Of a DNA stretch of 64,000 nt, positions 25,272 through 33,362 are shown piece by piece. This DNA comes from Candidatus Altimarinota bacterium. Lineage in GTDB: Bacteria > Patescibacteriota > Gracilibacteria > UBA4473. Position numbers and translations under genes: made by a program. Within the stretch, counting starts at the first letter, position 1, and every line of letters starts with the position of its first letter. The stretch is from NCBI GenBank assembly GCA_021734395.1, contig JAIPJB010000005.1, positions 1-64,000 of the forward strand. Direction: 5' to 3'. A model generated the notes under the pieces. The model was not told the DNA's origin. It saw nothing but the letters and a program-made list of their open reading frames with translations, and did not search any database.

Positions 25272-26513
25272 TTAGCTGTTTTTTACGAGTTTATAGACTT
25301 CTTCCAGAGAGGTTTCACTTTGGAGCGCTTTAATCAATCCGTCTTGTTCGAGGGTCACCATTCCCTCTTTTTGTGCGAGTTGTTGGATCTCAAAAGAAGG
25401 GGATCCGCCCAGGATTGCTTTTTTTATATTTTCACTCATAAAAAGAACTTCAAAGATTCCGAGTCGTCCTTTGTATCCCTGTCCGTCGCATTCGGAACAG
25501 CCATTCGGATTGGGCTCATAAAAAACAGGTTCATTGAGTATATCCATATCAAATCCTTCATACGGAGAAAAGACCTCAAATGCTTCTTGTATCTTTTTTT
25601 GTGCGTCATGACTCGGAGGTTGGGGTTGCTTGCAGTGAGCACATAATTTCCTGGCCAATCGCTGAGCGATAATCAGATTTATTGATGCCGTTAGCAAGAA
25701 GTCCGGCACTTTCATATTGAGGATACGGGTAATCGTTTCTACGGCAGAATTTGTATGGATAGTAGAAAGCACGAGGTGTCCAGTAAGACTGGCTTCAATA
25801 GCAATGTCGATGGTTTCTCGATCACGGATTTCTCCTACCATGATGATGTCTGGATCTTGACGAAGAGCGGTTCTCAAGCCGGTAGCGAAGCTGTACCCAA
25901 TAGTAGGTCGCATTTGAGACTGGTTGAGTCCTTCCATCTGATTCTCGATAGGATCCTCAAAAGTCAGAATATTTTTTTCGGGCGAGTTCAAAAAACTCAT
26001 TGCTGAGTACATGGTAGTTGTTTTTCCTGATCCGGTGGGTCCGGTGGTCAGAATAATTCCGTTTGGCGCTGTAATTGCCTTCATGAAGCGTTCATAATTG
26101 CGTCCGAGGATCCCCAAATCTTTAACGGTGGGAATTTTTTTTGATTTATCCAGAACACGCATAACAACTTTTTCTCCGTTGGGAGTAGGCAGAGTTGAAA
26201 CACGAAGGTCGACTTCTGTTTCTCCGACAAAAGTAGTGATACGACCATCTTGGGGCACACGTGATTCATCGATCTTGAGGTTTGACATAATTTTTACTCG
26301 AGAAACGACACCGGGATGAAGATTGAGAGGATATTCCACCAGAATCTGGAGAATTCCATCAACTCGAAGTCGAATCTGAACGAGATTTTTTCGAGGTTCA
26401 ATATGAATATCTGAAGCATTTTTTTGCAACGAAATCATCATGGTAGCCTCCAAAATAGAAGGGACATCTCCACTGATAATCGCCTGTTTTAATCCCTGAA
26501 GAGTATCTTCCAT
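25272..26513 (-). CDS. pilB: Type IV pilus assembly ATPase PilB/GspE
   Basis: This secretion ATPase drives pilus extension. The 413-aa form lacks the N-terminal MshEN/GspE-N domain of long PilB proteins. It starts near the SDIHIEPRKNLVQIRLRVDG segment. Walker A is TTGPTGSGKTTTMYS (about residue 145), and the Asp and His boxes include ILTFEDPIE, GEIRDRETIDIA and LSTIHTNSAVE. The tetracysteine metal site CAHC...CSEC is C-terminal. The ATG at 26513 lies 10 nt after the preceding gene's stop. A longer TTG-started frame would overlap that gene. Confidence 0.92.
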   Translation of the reverse strand: MEDTLQGLKQAIISGDVPSILEATMMISLQKNASDIHIEPRKNLVQIRLRVDGILQILVEYPLNLHPGVVSRVKIMSNLKIDESRVPQDGRITTFVGETEVDLRVSTLPTPNGEKVVMRVLDKSKKIPTVKDLGILGRNYERFMKAITAPNGIILTTGPTGSGKTTTMYSAMSFLNSPEKNILTFEDPIENQMEGLNQSQMRPTIGYSFATGLRTALRQDPDIIMVGEIRDRETIDIAIEASLTGHLVLSTIHTNSAVETITRILNMKVPDFLLTASINLIIAQRLARKLCAHCKQPQPPSHDAQKKIQEAFEVFSPYEGFDMDILNEPVFYEPNPNGCSECDGQGYKGRLGIFEVLFMSENIKKAILGGSPSFEIQQLAQKEGMVTLEQDGLIKALQSETSLEEVYKLVKNS

Positions 26514-26523
26514 ACCGTCAAGA

Positions 26524-27234
26524 TTATTGAGAGAAGAAAATAATTTTTGCCTGAACTTCAAAAAATTCGGGAATTCCTAATTTTTTCGCATCACCCTGAT
26601 GAGATGCTATCTTAAGAGCATCAATATGAGCGATAGGCAAAAGATTGTCTTCGAGATACTTATAATCGACGAGTGTTATCTGCTCTCTTTCCTTTCCGGT
26701 TTTGAATCGTTCGGACAATTTTCCGGTCTGTAAAAATCGAACAAATGTCTCAAGATTTTCTCTGTCAGAAGTGAAGGAAAGAGTGGTATCGGTTGAAGAA
26801 TAATTTTTATTTTTTATCGGTGTGGTATGACCGAAACTGACTTTGGAAAGCTGAAAATAAGAGTTTCGTGTTTGAGTATCCATATTTTCCAATTGGAGTG
26901 CATAGAGTTCGAGTATTCTCGCAATTTTGGCGGCATCGATCTCTTCGGGAAAGAGTTGCTTTTCTCCTTCTAAATGAGGACCGGCGATAAGGTTAAACTC
27001 AATTTCTTTGGCTTCTTTTTCTCTTTTTTTGAGTTCATTTTCTGTCTGTAATTGCATCACGGATGTTTCGAGCATATTGATTTCACTTTTCTTTTCCTGC
27101 CATTCCATAAAGAGTGGAAATCCTGTTGTAAAAATCAAAACCATACACAGCACCAAAAGAATGATCCACGGAAGTGGATTTTTTTTCAGCTTCTCATGTG
27201 TGGATAGTTTTGATCGTTTTTTTGTTTCTGACAT
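26524..27234 (-). CDS. PilO-like pilus alignment protein
   Basis: This 236-aa protein has a short basic cytoplasmic N-terminus, one membrane helix (PLPWIILLVLCMVLIFTTGF, about residues 20-40), a coiled coil at about 45-75 and an extracytoplasmic domain. That layout and its place between a PilN-like gene and pilB fit PilO. Sequence similarity to PilO is not visible by eye, so the call rests on topology and operon order. It probably helps align the pilus assembly complex across the envelope. Confidence 0.6.
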   Translation of the reverse strand: MSETKKRSKLSTHEKLKKNPLPWIILLVLCMVLIFTTGFPLFMEWQEKKSEINMLETSVMQLQTENELKKREKEAKEIEFNLIAGPHLEGEKQLFPEEIDAAKIARILELYALQLENMDTQTRNSYFQLSKVSFGHTTPIKNKNYSSTDTTLSFTSDRENLETFVRFLQTGKLSERFKTGKEREQITLVDYKYLEDNLLPIAHIDALKIASHQGDAKKLGIPEFFEVQAKIIFFSQ

Positions 27235-27242
27235 GGATGAGA

Positions 27243-28247
27243 TTATTGAGGAGCAAAAGATGGAATCTTTTTCTGATATTGAGTGAAGTAATCATCATCA
27301 GGGTCTTCTTCGTCTGGAGTTTGCATTTCTAAACGCAGGGAAAAACTCATACTGTCTGTTCCTTCCTTGTTTTTTGTTTTGGCAAAGTTCCGAATGCTTC
27401 CGTTTTTAAAGAAAGGAAAAGAATTCATCATTTTTACAAATTCAGTATTTAAGAAAAAAACCTTTCCAAAAAGATTAAAGCCCTGTACGCCAAAGCTGAC
27501 ATATTCTCGTGTAGCCCAGAGATCCTCTACGATCAATTGGTTTCCTCCCGATGTCGCGAGTACGGCATTTTCGATAGAATTGGAATTAAAATAATTTTCC
27601 ATTCGCCGAATGCTGTCTAAGATTCCGTATTGGATTTCTGATTCGACTTCATTTTGTTGATCAAACCAGAGAAGTTGTTGATTTCTAATTTCCTGAATGA
27701 CATCAGTGAATTGTGAATATTGTTTGTTTTCCAATTGAAAAGCAATCCGTTTTATTTTGGAATCTAATGCGGTATTTTCTTCTGTGAGAAGATTTTTTTG
27801 TCGGTTTAGGTTGTAATGACGGAGCCCTACATTTTCCTGCAGATTAAAAAGACTGAGGTATTTATTATTAGGATCTAAATCAACGACCAGCCATACCACT
27901 CCTAGTACGGTAATGATCGCCAGTACCAGAGAAAAATATTTTAAAAACAAAACCCATCCTGGAATTCTCCGTCGTTCTTCCAAGAGACGACGTTGCTCGT
28001 CTAATGAAATGGTATTTTGTGCTATAGGAGAAGATGTATTTTGAGGTGTTGGTGGTGGTGCAGGAGGAGATGTAGGAATCGGCGTGCTCTGAGGGACTTT
28101 TGCTTCGGTTGTGTTTTGTGATTCTGGGGGCTGTTGATCTATTTTGGGCGGTGTTTTTTCTCCTGTGTTTTTAGAATCAGAAGAGGAATCCTGTTTTGAT
28201 GCAGGAAAAACCAATTTTTTGATAAATTCAAAAATACTATCAAACAT
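27243..28247 (-). CDS. PilN-like pilus protein with Pro-rich N-terminus
   Basis: The first 90 residues are disordered and rich in Pro, Ser and Thr (for example PTSPPAPPPTPQNTSSP). A basic segment (RRLLEERRRIPGW), a membrane helix near residues 97-120 and a coiled coil near 140-175 follow. The C-terminal extracytoplasmic domain ends in an acidic tail. The layout matches PilN or a PilN/PilO hybrid, and the gene heads the pilus operon. The proline-rich N-terminus is much longer than in classical PilN. No PilM gene is adjacent. Confidence 0.55.
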   Translation of the reverse strand: MFDSIFEFIKKLVFPASKQDSSSDSKNTGEKTPPKIDQQPPESQNTTEAKVPQSTPIPTSPPAPPPTPQNTSSPIAQNTISLDEQRRLLEERRRIPGWVLFLKYFSLVLAIITVLGVVWLVVDLDPNNKYLSLFNLQENVGLRHYNLNRQKNLLTEENTALDSKIKRIAFQLENKQYSQFTDVIQEIRNQQLLWFDQQNEVESEIQYGILDSIRRMENYFNSNSIENAVLATSGGNQLIVEDLWATREYVSFGVQGFNLFGKVFFLNTEFVKMMNSFPFFKNGSIRNFAKTKNKEGTDSMSFSLRLEMQTPDEEDPDDDYFTQYQKKIPSFAPQ

Positions 28248-28366
28248 GTGTGTATTTATTTCACGATCAATATTCTGACAGTCAGTGTATCAAAAAGCAA
28301 ACCAAAAACAAAAATTTTATTCAGACCTTTTGGAAGGAGAAAGGCAAAAGAAAGAGTTTTTGAGAA

Positions 28367-28594
28367 TTACTTTTTTTCGTATCGGACAGCAGCCAAAAGT
28401 GCCATATTTCGAGCCTTTTTTATAGCTGAAGCAAGTTGCTTTTGATGCTTGAGGCAGACTCCCGTGTGAAATCTACTCTGAATAGATCGATAATATGTAA
28501 TAAAATCAGAGAGCAATTTTGAATTTTTATAATCAATGTGCTGCACGTCATTTCGGCAGAAGGAGCAGATGAATTTTTTAGGTTTTGGAGGCAT
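28367..28594 (-). CDS. rpsR: Ribosomal protein S18
   Basis: This 75-aa protein has the S18 core: CSFCRNDVQHIDYKNSKLL, then a helical RNA-binding region and the C-terminal KHQKQLASAIKKARNMALLA. S18 binds S6 on the small-subunit platform. The ATG at 28594 lies 42 nt after the rpsF stop, so the pair is probably one operon. The ssb gene that often lies between rpsF and rpsR is at 62.8 kb instead. Confidence 0.95.
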   Translation of the reverse strand: MPPKPKKFICSFCRNDVQHIDYKNSKLLSDFITYYRSIQSRFHTGVCLKHQKQLASAIKKARNMALLAAVRYEKK

Positions 28595-28636
28595 TTTTAA
28601 TGATGAATGAACAATGAATAATGAAGAATGTTTTTT

Positions 28637-29176
28637 TTATAAATCCAAGGAGGAATCCTCAAGTATCTCATCAAGCTTTTTGTCAATGACATCTTTCTTG
28701 GGTTTTGGTTTTTCTTCTTTTGTGCTTTTTTCTTCCTTCTCTTCGACTTTTGGTGTTTTCTCGGGAGCTGGTTTTTTGGGAGCGGATTTTGCGGTTTTTG
28801 TGGCTACTTCTTTTATTTTTTGTTCCTTTTCTTCGGCTGCCCACTGAGCTTCCATCTCTTCTTGTGTTTGTGGCTTGGGAGCATTTTTCGGAACTTTCGT
28901 AATCAGGAAACGAACAATGGTATTATCCAAATTCCACTCGTGCTTTAATCCGTCAATATTTTGAGGTTCGCATTCGAATTGAGCACAAAAATAATATCCC
29001 CATTTTTGTTTGTTAATAGTGTACGCAAAGCCACGTTCTCCCCAAAAATCTTCAAAGGTGACATTTCCGCCTTCATCTTTTATTTTTTTTACAATATGCT
29101 CGGTCGCATATTTAGCGGCGGCTTTCTCATCGAGAGAATTCACAATGATGGCGAGTATTTCGTATTTTTGAGTCAT
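28637..29176 (-). CDS. rpsF: Ribosomal protein S6 with long charged C-terminal tail
   Basis: Residues 1-100 are an S6 domain, starting MTQKYEILAIIVNSLDEKAA and including FWGERGFAYTINKQKWGYY. S6 pairs with S18 in the 30S platform. From about residue 105 a tail of about 75 residues rich in Ala, Lys, Glu and Pro (for example KSAPKKPAPEKTPKVEEKEE) extends the protein to 179 aa, against about 95-135 in common bacteria. The start at 29176 was chosen from homology. The tail may be disordered and its function is unknown. Confidence 0.93.
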   Translation of the reverse strand: MTQKYEILAIIVNSLDEKAAAKYATEHIVKKIKDEGGNVTFEDFWGERGFAYTINKQKWGYYFCAQFECEPQNIDGLKHEWNLDNTIVRFLITKVPKNAPKPQTQEEMEAQWAAEEKEQKIKEVATKTAKSAPKKPAPEKTPKVEEKEEKSTKEEKPKPKKDVIDKKLDEILEDSSLDL

Positions 29177-29377
29177 GGCTTTCAGGTCAGAAATAAAGAA
29201 GGTTTCTGGCTTTCCTGTCAAAGCAGGAGAGCAAAGCGCGGGTAATGTAGCGAAGCGAAAAAAAAATGCAAATGATTTTTGAGGAGTCTCTCAGTTTACG
29301 AGTTGACGAGCTGACGAACGAAAGGTTCTTCTATTTCTGGTAGACTTGTTCGCTTGTAATCTTGTAGACTTGGATTG

Positions 29378-30229
29378 ATGGATGGATTTTGGTTGATTGA
29401 TAAAGAGAAGGGATGGACGAGTTTTGATGTATGCGCAAAACTGCGAAAAATTCTCCAGATCAAAAAAGTAGGGCACACGGGAACACTTGACCCTTTTGCG
29501 ACAGGATTGCTTTTGGTGGCGACGGGGAAGTGTACAAAACTGATTCCATTTCTCGAAAAAGAACGAAAGACGTATCAAACGACTCTTGTGCTGGGAAAAA
29601 CGTCCGACACCCTCGATCCGGAATCAGAGATTCGAGAAGAAAAATCTCCCTCCAATTCCCTCTTTATAAAAGAGGGAGGGGGAAAAATTATTGAACAAAA
29701 AATGTGTTCAATGTTTCAGGGAAAAATTCAACAGGTTCCGCCCCAGTTTTCTGCGATAAAATTCAAAGGTCAGAAAGCGTGTGATATGGCCAGAAAAGGA
29801 AAAAAAGTTGATTTAGAGTCCCGAGAAACAGAAATTTTTTCGTATCGAATTTTGTCGTTTGAATTTCCTGAATTACAGATCGAACTGGAAGTAGCGGCGG
29901 GCTTTTACGTGCGGGCTTTTGCTCGGGATTTGGCAAAAGAACTGGGCACAGTGGGCATGTGTCAGGAATTACGTCGAACGAAAATAGGGAATTTGTCGGT
30001 CGATGATGCGCAAAAAATAGATCAGATTACCGAGCCCATTGATCCTAAATTTATTATTTCTTTGGATCATCGGGAGATCGAGACGGGAAGAGTTCAGGAT
30101 TTTATCAGTGGTCGGGCTTTTCCTTGTGCGGGAGTGAACGGTGATAAAGTTTTGGTTCTTGTCGGAGGAAAGACCCTGGGAGTGGGGGAGATAGTCCATG
30201 GGAATTTGCAGCCTCGGATTGTGTTGTAG
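29378..30229 (+). CDS. truB: tRNA pseudouridine-55 synthase TruB
   Basis: TruB makes pseudouridine 55 in the T-loop of tRNAs. The N-terminal GFWLIDKEKGWTSFDVC and the catalytic motif GTLDPFATGLLLVATGKCTK (Asp about residue 39) are clear. IQQVPPQFSAIKFKGQKACD and GFYVRAFARDLAKELG follow. Between DPESEIREE and GKIQQVPP the protein carries two adjacent repeat-encoded pieces, SPSNSLFIKEGGG and IIEQKMCS. By eye these add about 7 residues against relatives. The ATG at 29378 is used; a TTG lies one codon upstream. Confidence 0.94.
   Translation: MDGFWLIDKEKGWTSFDVCAKLRKILQIKKVGHTGTLDPFATGLLLVATGKCTKLIPFLEKERKTYQTTLVLGKTSDTLDPESEIREEKSPSNSLFIKEGGGKIIEQKMCSMFQGKIQQVPPQFSAIKFKGQKACDMARKGKKVDLESRETEIFSYRILSFEFPELQIELEVAAGFYVRAFARDLAKELGTVGMCQELRRTKIGNLSVDDAQKIDQITEPIDPKFIISLDHREIETGRVQDFISGRAFPCAGVNGDKVLVLVGGKTLGVGEIVHGNLQPRIVL
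29642..29682. repeat. CCCTC/GAGGG repeat inside truB
   Basis: This 41-nt block with stem CCCTCTTT/AAAGAGGG differs from the block in murB (31747-31787) only at the loop and two other positions. In truB it is read as SPSNSLFIKEGGG. Confidence 0.8.
29691..29711. repeat. Short TTGAACA element inside truB
   Basis: TTGAACA-N7-TGTTCAA is identical to the 21-nt core at 6073-6093 and 52538-52558. It is read in a different frame from trpS and gives IEQKMCS. It lies 8 nt after another repeat. Confidence 0.75.
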
Positions 30230-30236
30230 AGATGCA

Positions 30237-30265
30237 TTGACATTTTTTCGCAATAGCTTTAATTG
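30237..30265 (+). promoter_or_regulatory. Promoter of the CoaD-like gene
   Basis: TTGACA, a 17-bp spacer and TAATTG lie just before the ATG at 30274. The -10 box overlaps an upstream GTG that would otherwise be a possible start. Confidence 0.5.
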
Positions 30266-30273
30266 TGAGTTAT

Positions 30274-30801
30274 ATGGGTACAACACCAGAAAAATTTCCT
30301 CGAAATGTCTACCCGGGAAGTTTTGACCCCTTTCATTATTCTCATCAGGAAACACATCGGAGGGCGGAAGAAGTTTTAGGGGAAGATGTTTCATTGTTGG
30401 TAGTTCAGAATTATATAAAAGACATTTCTCTTTTTTCGGCTTCAGAACGCAAGGATTTGATAGCACGCTGTATTCCTGAAGAAAAGATTCATATCGTTCA
30501 GAATAACGAAGAGCTTTTGGAATATTTTTCTCGAGCACAAAAGATTGTTCGAGGGATTCGTTTTAAGCTGGATAGTTTGGAGGCACTCAAGCTTTTTTTT
30601 AAAAAACCACAGTTTACGGCGCAAATAATGTTTGAATTTTGGAAAAAGCGATGCCAGGTTTTTGTTGATGAGAATAATAAACATATTTCCTCCCGCCTAT
30701 TGAAAATATTAGTTGATCAGGGAGATATAGAAACTGCCCAAAAATATACGACTTCTGAGATTGTGGAGGCTCTTCAGGGAAAGATGGAAAAAACAGAGTG
30801 A
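30274..30801 (+). CDS. CoaD-like nucleotidyltransferase (divergent)
   Basis: This 175-aa protein resembles phosphopantetheine adenylyltransferase, the fourth step of coenzyme A synthesis. It has the opening RNVYPGSFDPFHYSHQETH, the FSASERKDLI segment and a later IVRGIRF that corresponds to the family's LIRGLR. The nucleotide-binding HxGH motif reads HYSH, with Ser replacing Gly. The C-terminal SSRLLKILVDQGDIE replaces the usual SSSxVKE region. It may be a true but divergent CoaD or another cytidylyl/adenylyltransferase. The start at 30274 follows from the promoter position. Confidence 0.7.
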   Translation: MGTTPEKFPRNVYPGSFDPFHYSHQETHRRAEEVLGEDVSLLVVQNYIKDISLFSASERKDLIARCIPEEKIHIVQNNEELLEYFSRAQKIVRGIRFKLDSLEALKLFFKKPQFTAQIMFEFWKKRCQVFVDENNKHISSRLLKILVDQGDIETAQKYTTSEIVEALQGKMEKTE

Positions 30802-31059
30802 GTTTGTTTTTTGGATGCGAATTCAAAAAATTATATCATTCCCTTAAAAAAGTAAGCCAACCTGCCTGTAGATACGAACTCAAAAAAATTGCGTCATCCC
30901 CACGTAGGCGGGGATCCGAAACTTCTATTCTATAAAATGAGCATCAAACAAATGTTCGTATCGACTTATTCATTTTGAGAGTTTTGGATTCCCTTCTTCA
31001 GGGGCATGACACAAAGAGTGGATATGAGGTAATTTCGAAATTCGTATTCTTCTCCAAAA
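30802..31059. repeat. Intergenic region with paired palindromic repeats
   Basis: No gene is seen in these 258 nt. GTCATCCCCAC...GGGGATCC (30893-30917) is a palindrome of a type common in many bacteria. An inverted partner ending in GGGGCATGACA lies at 30986-31011. Two direct copies of GATACGAACTCAAAAAA-like sequence (around 30813 and 30871) also occur. Confidence 0.6.
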
Positions 31060-32022
31060 TTATACCTGTATCTTCTTTCCGTATTCATCGAGAATCATGA
31101 TTTCCGGTTCGAGTGTGATTCCGAATTTTTCGTGGACTTTCTGTTTCCATTTGCGGGCGAGAGCGAGAATATTTTCTTGCGTTGCTTTTCCCTCAAGGTT
31201 GACGATGAAATTCGCATGGCGTTCAGAAATTTGTGCATGACCGATCTGGTCGCCTTTGGCACCGGCTTCTTCGAGAAGCTTGCCGGCGAAGAGTTTTTCA
31301 TGAGGTTCTTCGGTTTCGCTCAGGACATCTCCACGGGCCGGAGATGGATTTTTGAAAAAACTGCCGCCGGATTTTCCGGGGGGATATTTTTTCCAACGGT
31401 CGGCGAGGAGCGTTCTTGTTTTTTGGAGTGACTGATCGGGCTCGGCTTTTTGTTTTAATTGTAATGTGGCACGAAGAATGCAGTATTCGGGATGATGCTT
31501 GAAAATCGATTCCCGATAGCCAAACTCGCACTGTTCTTTGGTGAATATTTTCCGTTTTCCGTTCGAGTCCAAGAATTCTACTGTCTGCACGAAATCTCCA
31601 GTTTCCAGTCCAAATGCTCCTGCGTTGCCGCGGACAAATCCTCCGAAATTTCCCGGAATTCCACTGAGGTTACAGAGATCTTCATAGCCTTTTTTGTTCG
31701 TCTCTTCCACGAATTCTTGCCAGGGCTTGCCGGCTTCGACGGTGACAAATCTCCCTCCAGCTCCCTCTTTGCGAAAGAGGGAGGGGGCATTCCAGGTTAT
31801 TTTCTTGAATTCCAGAGAAAAAACGCGTCCGCGAAATCCTGCATCACTGCAGAGCAAATTGGATCCCTTTCCGAGAATAAGAAATGGGATTTTTTTTGCT
31901 TGTGTTTCTGCCCAGACCTCAGCAAATGATTCTGCATCATCGACCTTCCAGAGCTCATCAGCCAGTCCACCAACTCCATAAAATGTGTGCTTGGATAAGG
32001 GTTCGTTTTTGAGAATTTCCAT
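31060..32022 (-). CDS. murB: UDP-N-acetylenolpyruvoylglucosamine reductase MurB
   Basis: MurB is the FAD enzyme that completes UDP-MurNAc. The 320-aa protein has HTFYGVGGLADELWK at the start, the FAD-site segments LGKGSNLLCSDAGFRGRV and SGIPGNFGGFVRGNAGAFG, then GKSGGSFFKNP and HANFIVNLEGKAT. Around residue 90 the stretch NAPSLFRKEGAGGRFV is encoded by a palindromic repeat shared with truB, placed between two beta strands. The start at 32022 is chosen by homology. It is convergent with the CoaD-like gene across a repeat-filled gap. Confidence 0.94.
   Translation of the reverse strand: MEILKNEPLSKHTFYGVGGLADELWKVDDAESFAEVWAETQAKKIPFLILGKGSNLLCSDAGFRGRVFSLEFKKITWNAPSLFRKEGAGGRFVTVEAGKPWQEFVEETNKKGYEDLCNLSGIPGNFGGFVRGNAGAFGLETGDFVQTVEFLDSNGKRKIFTKEQCEFGYRESIFKHHPEYCILRATLQLKQKAEPDQSLQKTRTLLADRWKKYPPGKSGGSFFKNPSPARGDVLSETEEPHEKLFAGKLLEEAGAKGDQIGHAQISERHANFIVNLEGKATQENILALARKWKQKVHEKFGITLEPEIMILDEYGKKIQV
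31747..31787. repeat. CCCTC/GAGGG repeat inside murB
   Basis: This 41-nt block with stem CCCTCTTT/AAAGAGGG is nearly identical to 29642-29682 in truB but is read on the opposite strand, giving NAPSLFRKEGAGG. Both orientations keep an open frame. Confidence 0.8.
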
Positions 32023-32033
32023 ATTTTTTATTT

Positions 32034-32110
32034 TGTCATCCTGAATTGAGTTCAGGATCTCCTGTATTCTACTCAAAATTTTGAGATTCTGAAACAAGTT
32101 CAAGAATAAT
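32034..32110. repeat. Composite repeat (CATCCTGAA...TTCAGGAT type)
   Basis: A hairpin with arms ATCCTGAA/TTCAGGAT is followed by a second half containing GAAACAAGTTCA. The same layout occurs at 43581-43653. It lies between murB and the GIY-YIG gene. Confidence 0.65.
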
Positions 32111-32150
32111 AAAGGTGATGTCTTCGTATAAATCCTTCCAATAACCACAG

Positions 32151-32480
32151 TCATTCCGGCTTGGCCGGAATCGCATCATAATCACATTGCTCAAAAATTT
32201 CAGCAGAAAGGTCTGCAAAAAATGGATTGTTCTTTTTGATTGCTTTTAATTTTTCTCGACGGGATAAATTCTTTAATTGTTTTTCCCGAATAATTGCCTG
32301 CAAAGCATTTTCGCAATATTCATAATGCAATAATTTCTTGAGTTGGTATTTTTTGACAAAATCACTTCCTTTTCCTTCTTTGTGTTCTTTTATCCTTCTG
32401 GGCAAACAATTGGTCATGCCCACGTACAAAGTAGGGCGATCATTGCCCATGATGTACACACCAAATATTTTGCTTTTCAT
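32151..32480 (-). CDS. GIY-YIG nuclease domain protein
   Basis: This 109-aa protein is a minimal GIY-YIG domain of the UPF0213/YhbQ type. Motifs are FGVYIM (for GIY), TLYVGMTNCLPRRIKEHK (for YIG plus Arg) and a later KKYQLKKLLHYEYCENALQA with EKQLKNLSRREK. Such proteins are presumed nucleases. The last residues, IPAKPE, and the TGA stop are supplied by a palindromic repeat (32153-32171), which shows that the repeat moved into or formed the gene end. No neighbour points to its role. Confidence 0.88.
   Translation of the reverse strand: MKSKIFGVYIMGNDRPTLYVGMTNCLPRRIKEHKEGKGSDFVKKYQLKKLLHYEYCENALQAIIREKQLKNLSRREKLKAIKKNNPFFADLSAEIFEQCDYDAIPAKPE
32153..32171. repeat. ATTCCGG/CCGGAAT repeat forming the end of the GIY-YIG gene
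   Basis: ATTCCGG-CTTGG-CCGGAAT is a 7-bp stem. Copies lie at 32505-32523 and 41689-41707. It encodes the C-terminus PAKPE and the TGA stop. Confidence 0.75.
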
Positions 32481-32504
32481 TTTTACACGATATCCTTTTT
32501 CAGG

Positions 32505-32523
32505 ATTCCGGACAAGCCAGAAT
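32505..32523. repeat. ATTCCGG repeat upstream of the GIY-YIG gene
   Basis: ATTCCGG-ACAAG-CCAGAAT has one mismatch in the stem. With the copy at 32153-32171 it brackets the GIY-YIG gene in inverted loop orientation (CTTGG versus ACAAG). Confidence 0.65.
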
Positions 32524-32630
32524 GATAATAATATTCAAAGAATATAAAAAATTTGATTTTTCTTCAGAACTTCTTAGAGTGCACGCGTTCGTCAAGTTCT
32601 TCTGATTTAAGGAGATCGGGAAGCGAACAC

Positions 32631-32653
32631 CCTTCGACCCTGCTCAGGGCAAG
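32631..32653. repeat. TTCGACCC...CTCAGGGCAAGC repeat upstream of rpsB
   Basis: CCCTTCGACCCTG and CTCAGGGCAAGC form an imperfect palindrome related to the one inside glyS. It lies about 28 nt before the rpsB ATG, so it would be in the leader. Confidence 0.55.
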
Positions 32654-32680
32654 CTTTACTTCTTAAATTTTTCCCCTCAT

Positions 32681-33343
32681 ATGGCTACAATAAAAGACCT
32701 TTTCAAAAACCTCATTCATATCGGTCAGCGTACCGAACGCTGGAATCCGAAAATGAATGTTTTTTTGCACGGCAAAAAAAATGGCGTGCATATTCTCAAT
32801 CTCGAAAAAACCCTTGAAAAACTGGAGGAAGCCAAAAAATTTCTGGCGGCCACGAAACTCAAAAACGGAAAAGTTTTATTTGTCGGAACAAAACCCCAGT
32901 CCGCTCTGGTTTTACGAGAGAAATTAGAAGGAGGGAATCAATTTTTTGTCGATGAAAAATGGGCGCCAGGACTTCTGACCAATTTCAATGAACTGCGCAA
33001 ACGGGTTGATTATTATCTAAATCTCAAATCTCAGTTCGAATCGGGGGAGATCAAAAAGTACACCAAAAAAGAAATCGCTCGTTTTAAAAAAGAATTGGGA
33101 AAACTGGATATCGCGTATCATGGTGTGGCTGAAATGCGCAAAAAACCAGCTGTATTAGTGGTATTGGACGCGGTCGTGGATCGCTTAGCGATCGAAGAAG
33201 CCAATCGTGTCAAGATTCCTGTCGTAGCACTGGTGGATTCCAATGCTGATCCAGATGGAATCGCGTATCCGATTCCGGCCAATGATGATGCGGTAAAATC
33301 AATTCGCTTTTTGGTCGGGGAATTGTTAGACTCACTCAAGTAA
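32681..33343 (+). CDS. rpsB: Ribosomal protein S2
   Basis: The 220-aa protein has S2 landmarks: FKNLIHIGQRTERWNPKMNV near the start, GTKPQSALVLREK, KWAPGLLTNFNELRKRVDYY and the C-terminal IPVVALVDSNADPDGIAYPI. S2 binds S1-side 30S structure and completes the small subunit. The ATG has no clear Shine-Dalgarno site. The usual partner tsf is not next to it but 7.3 kb downstream on the same strand. Confidence 0.95.
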   Translation: MATIKDLFKNLIHIGQRTERWNPKMNVFLHGKKNGVHILNLEKTLEKLEEAKKFLAATKLKNGKVLFVGTKPQSALVLREKLEGGNQFFVDEKWAPGLLTNFNELRKRVDYYLNLKSQFESGEIKKYTKKEIARFKKELGKLDIAYHGVAEMRKKPAVLVVLDAVVDRLAIEEANRVKIPVVALVDSNADPDGIAYPIPANDDAVKSIRFLVGELLDSLK

Positions 33344-33362
33344 TACATTTCCTTTTTGGACC

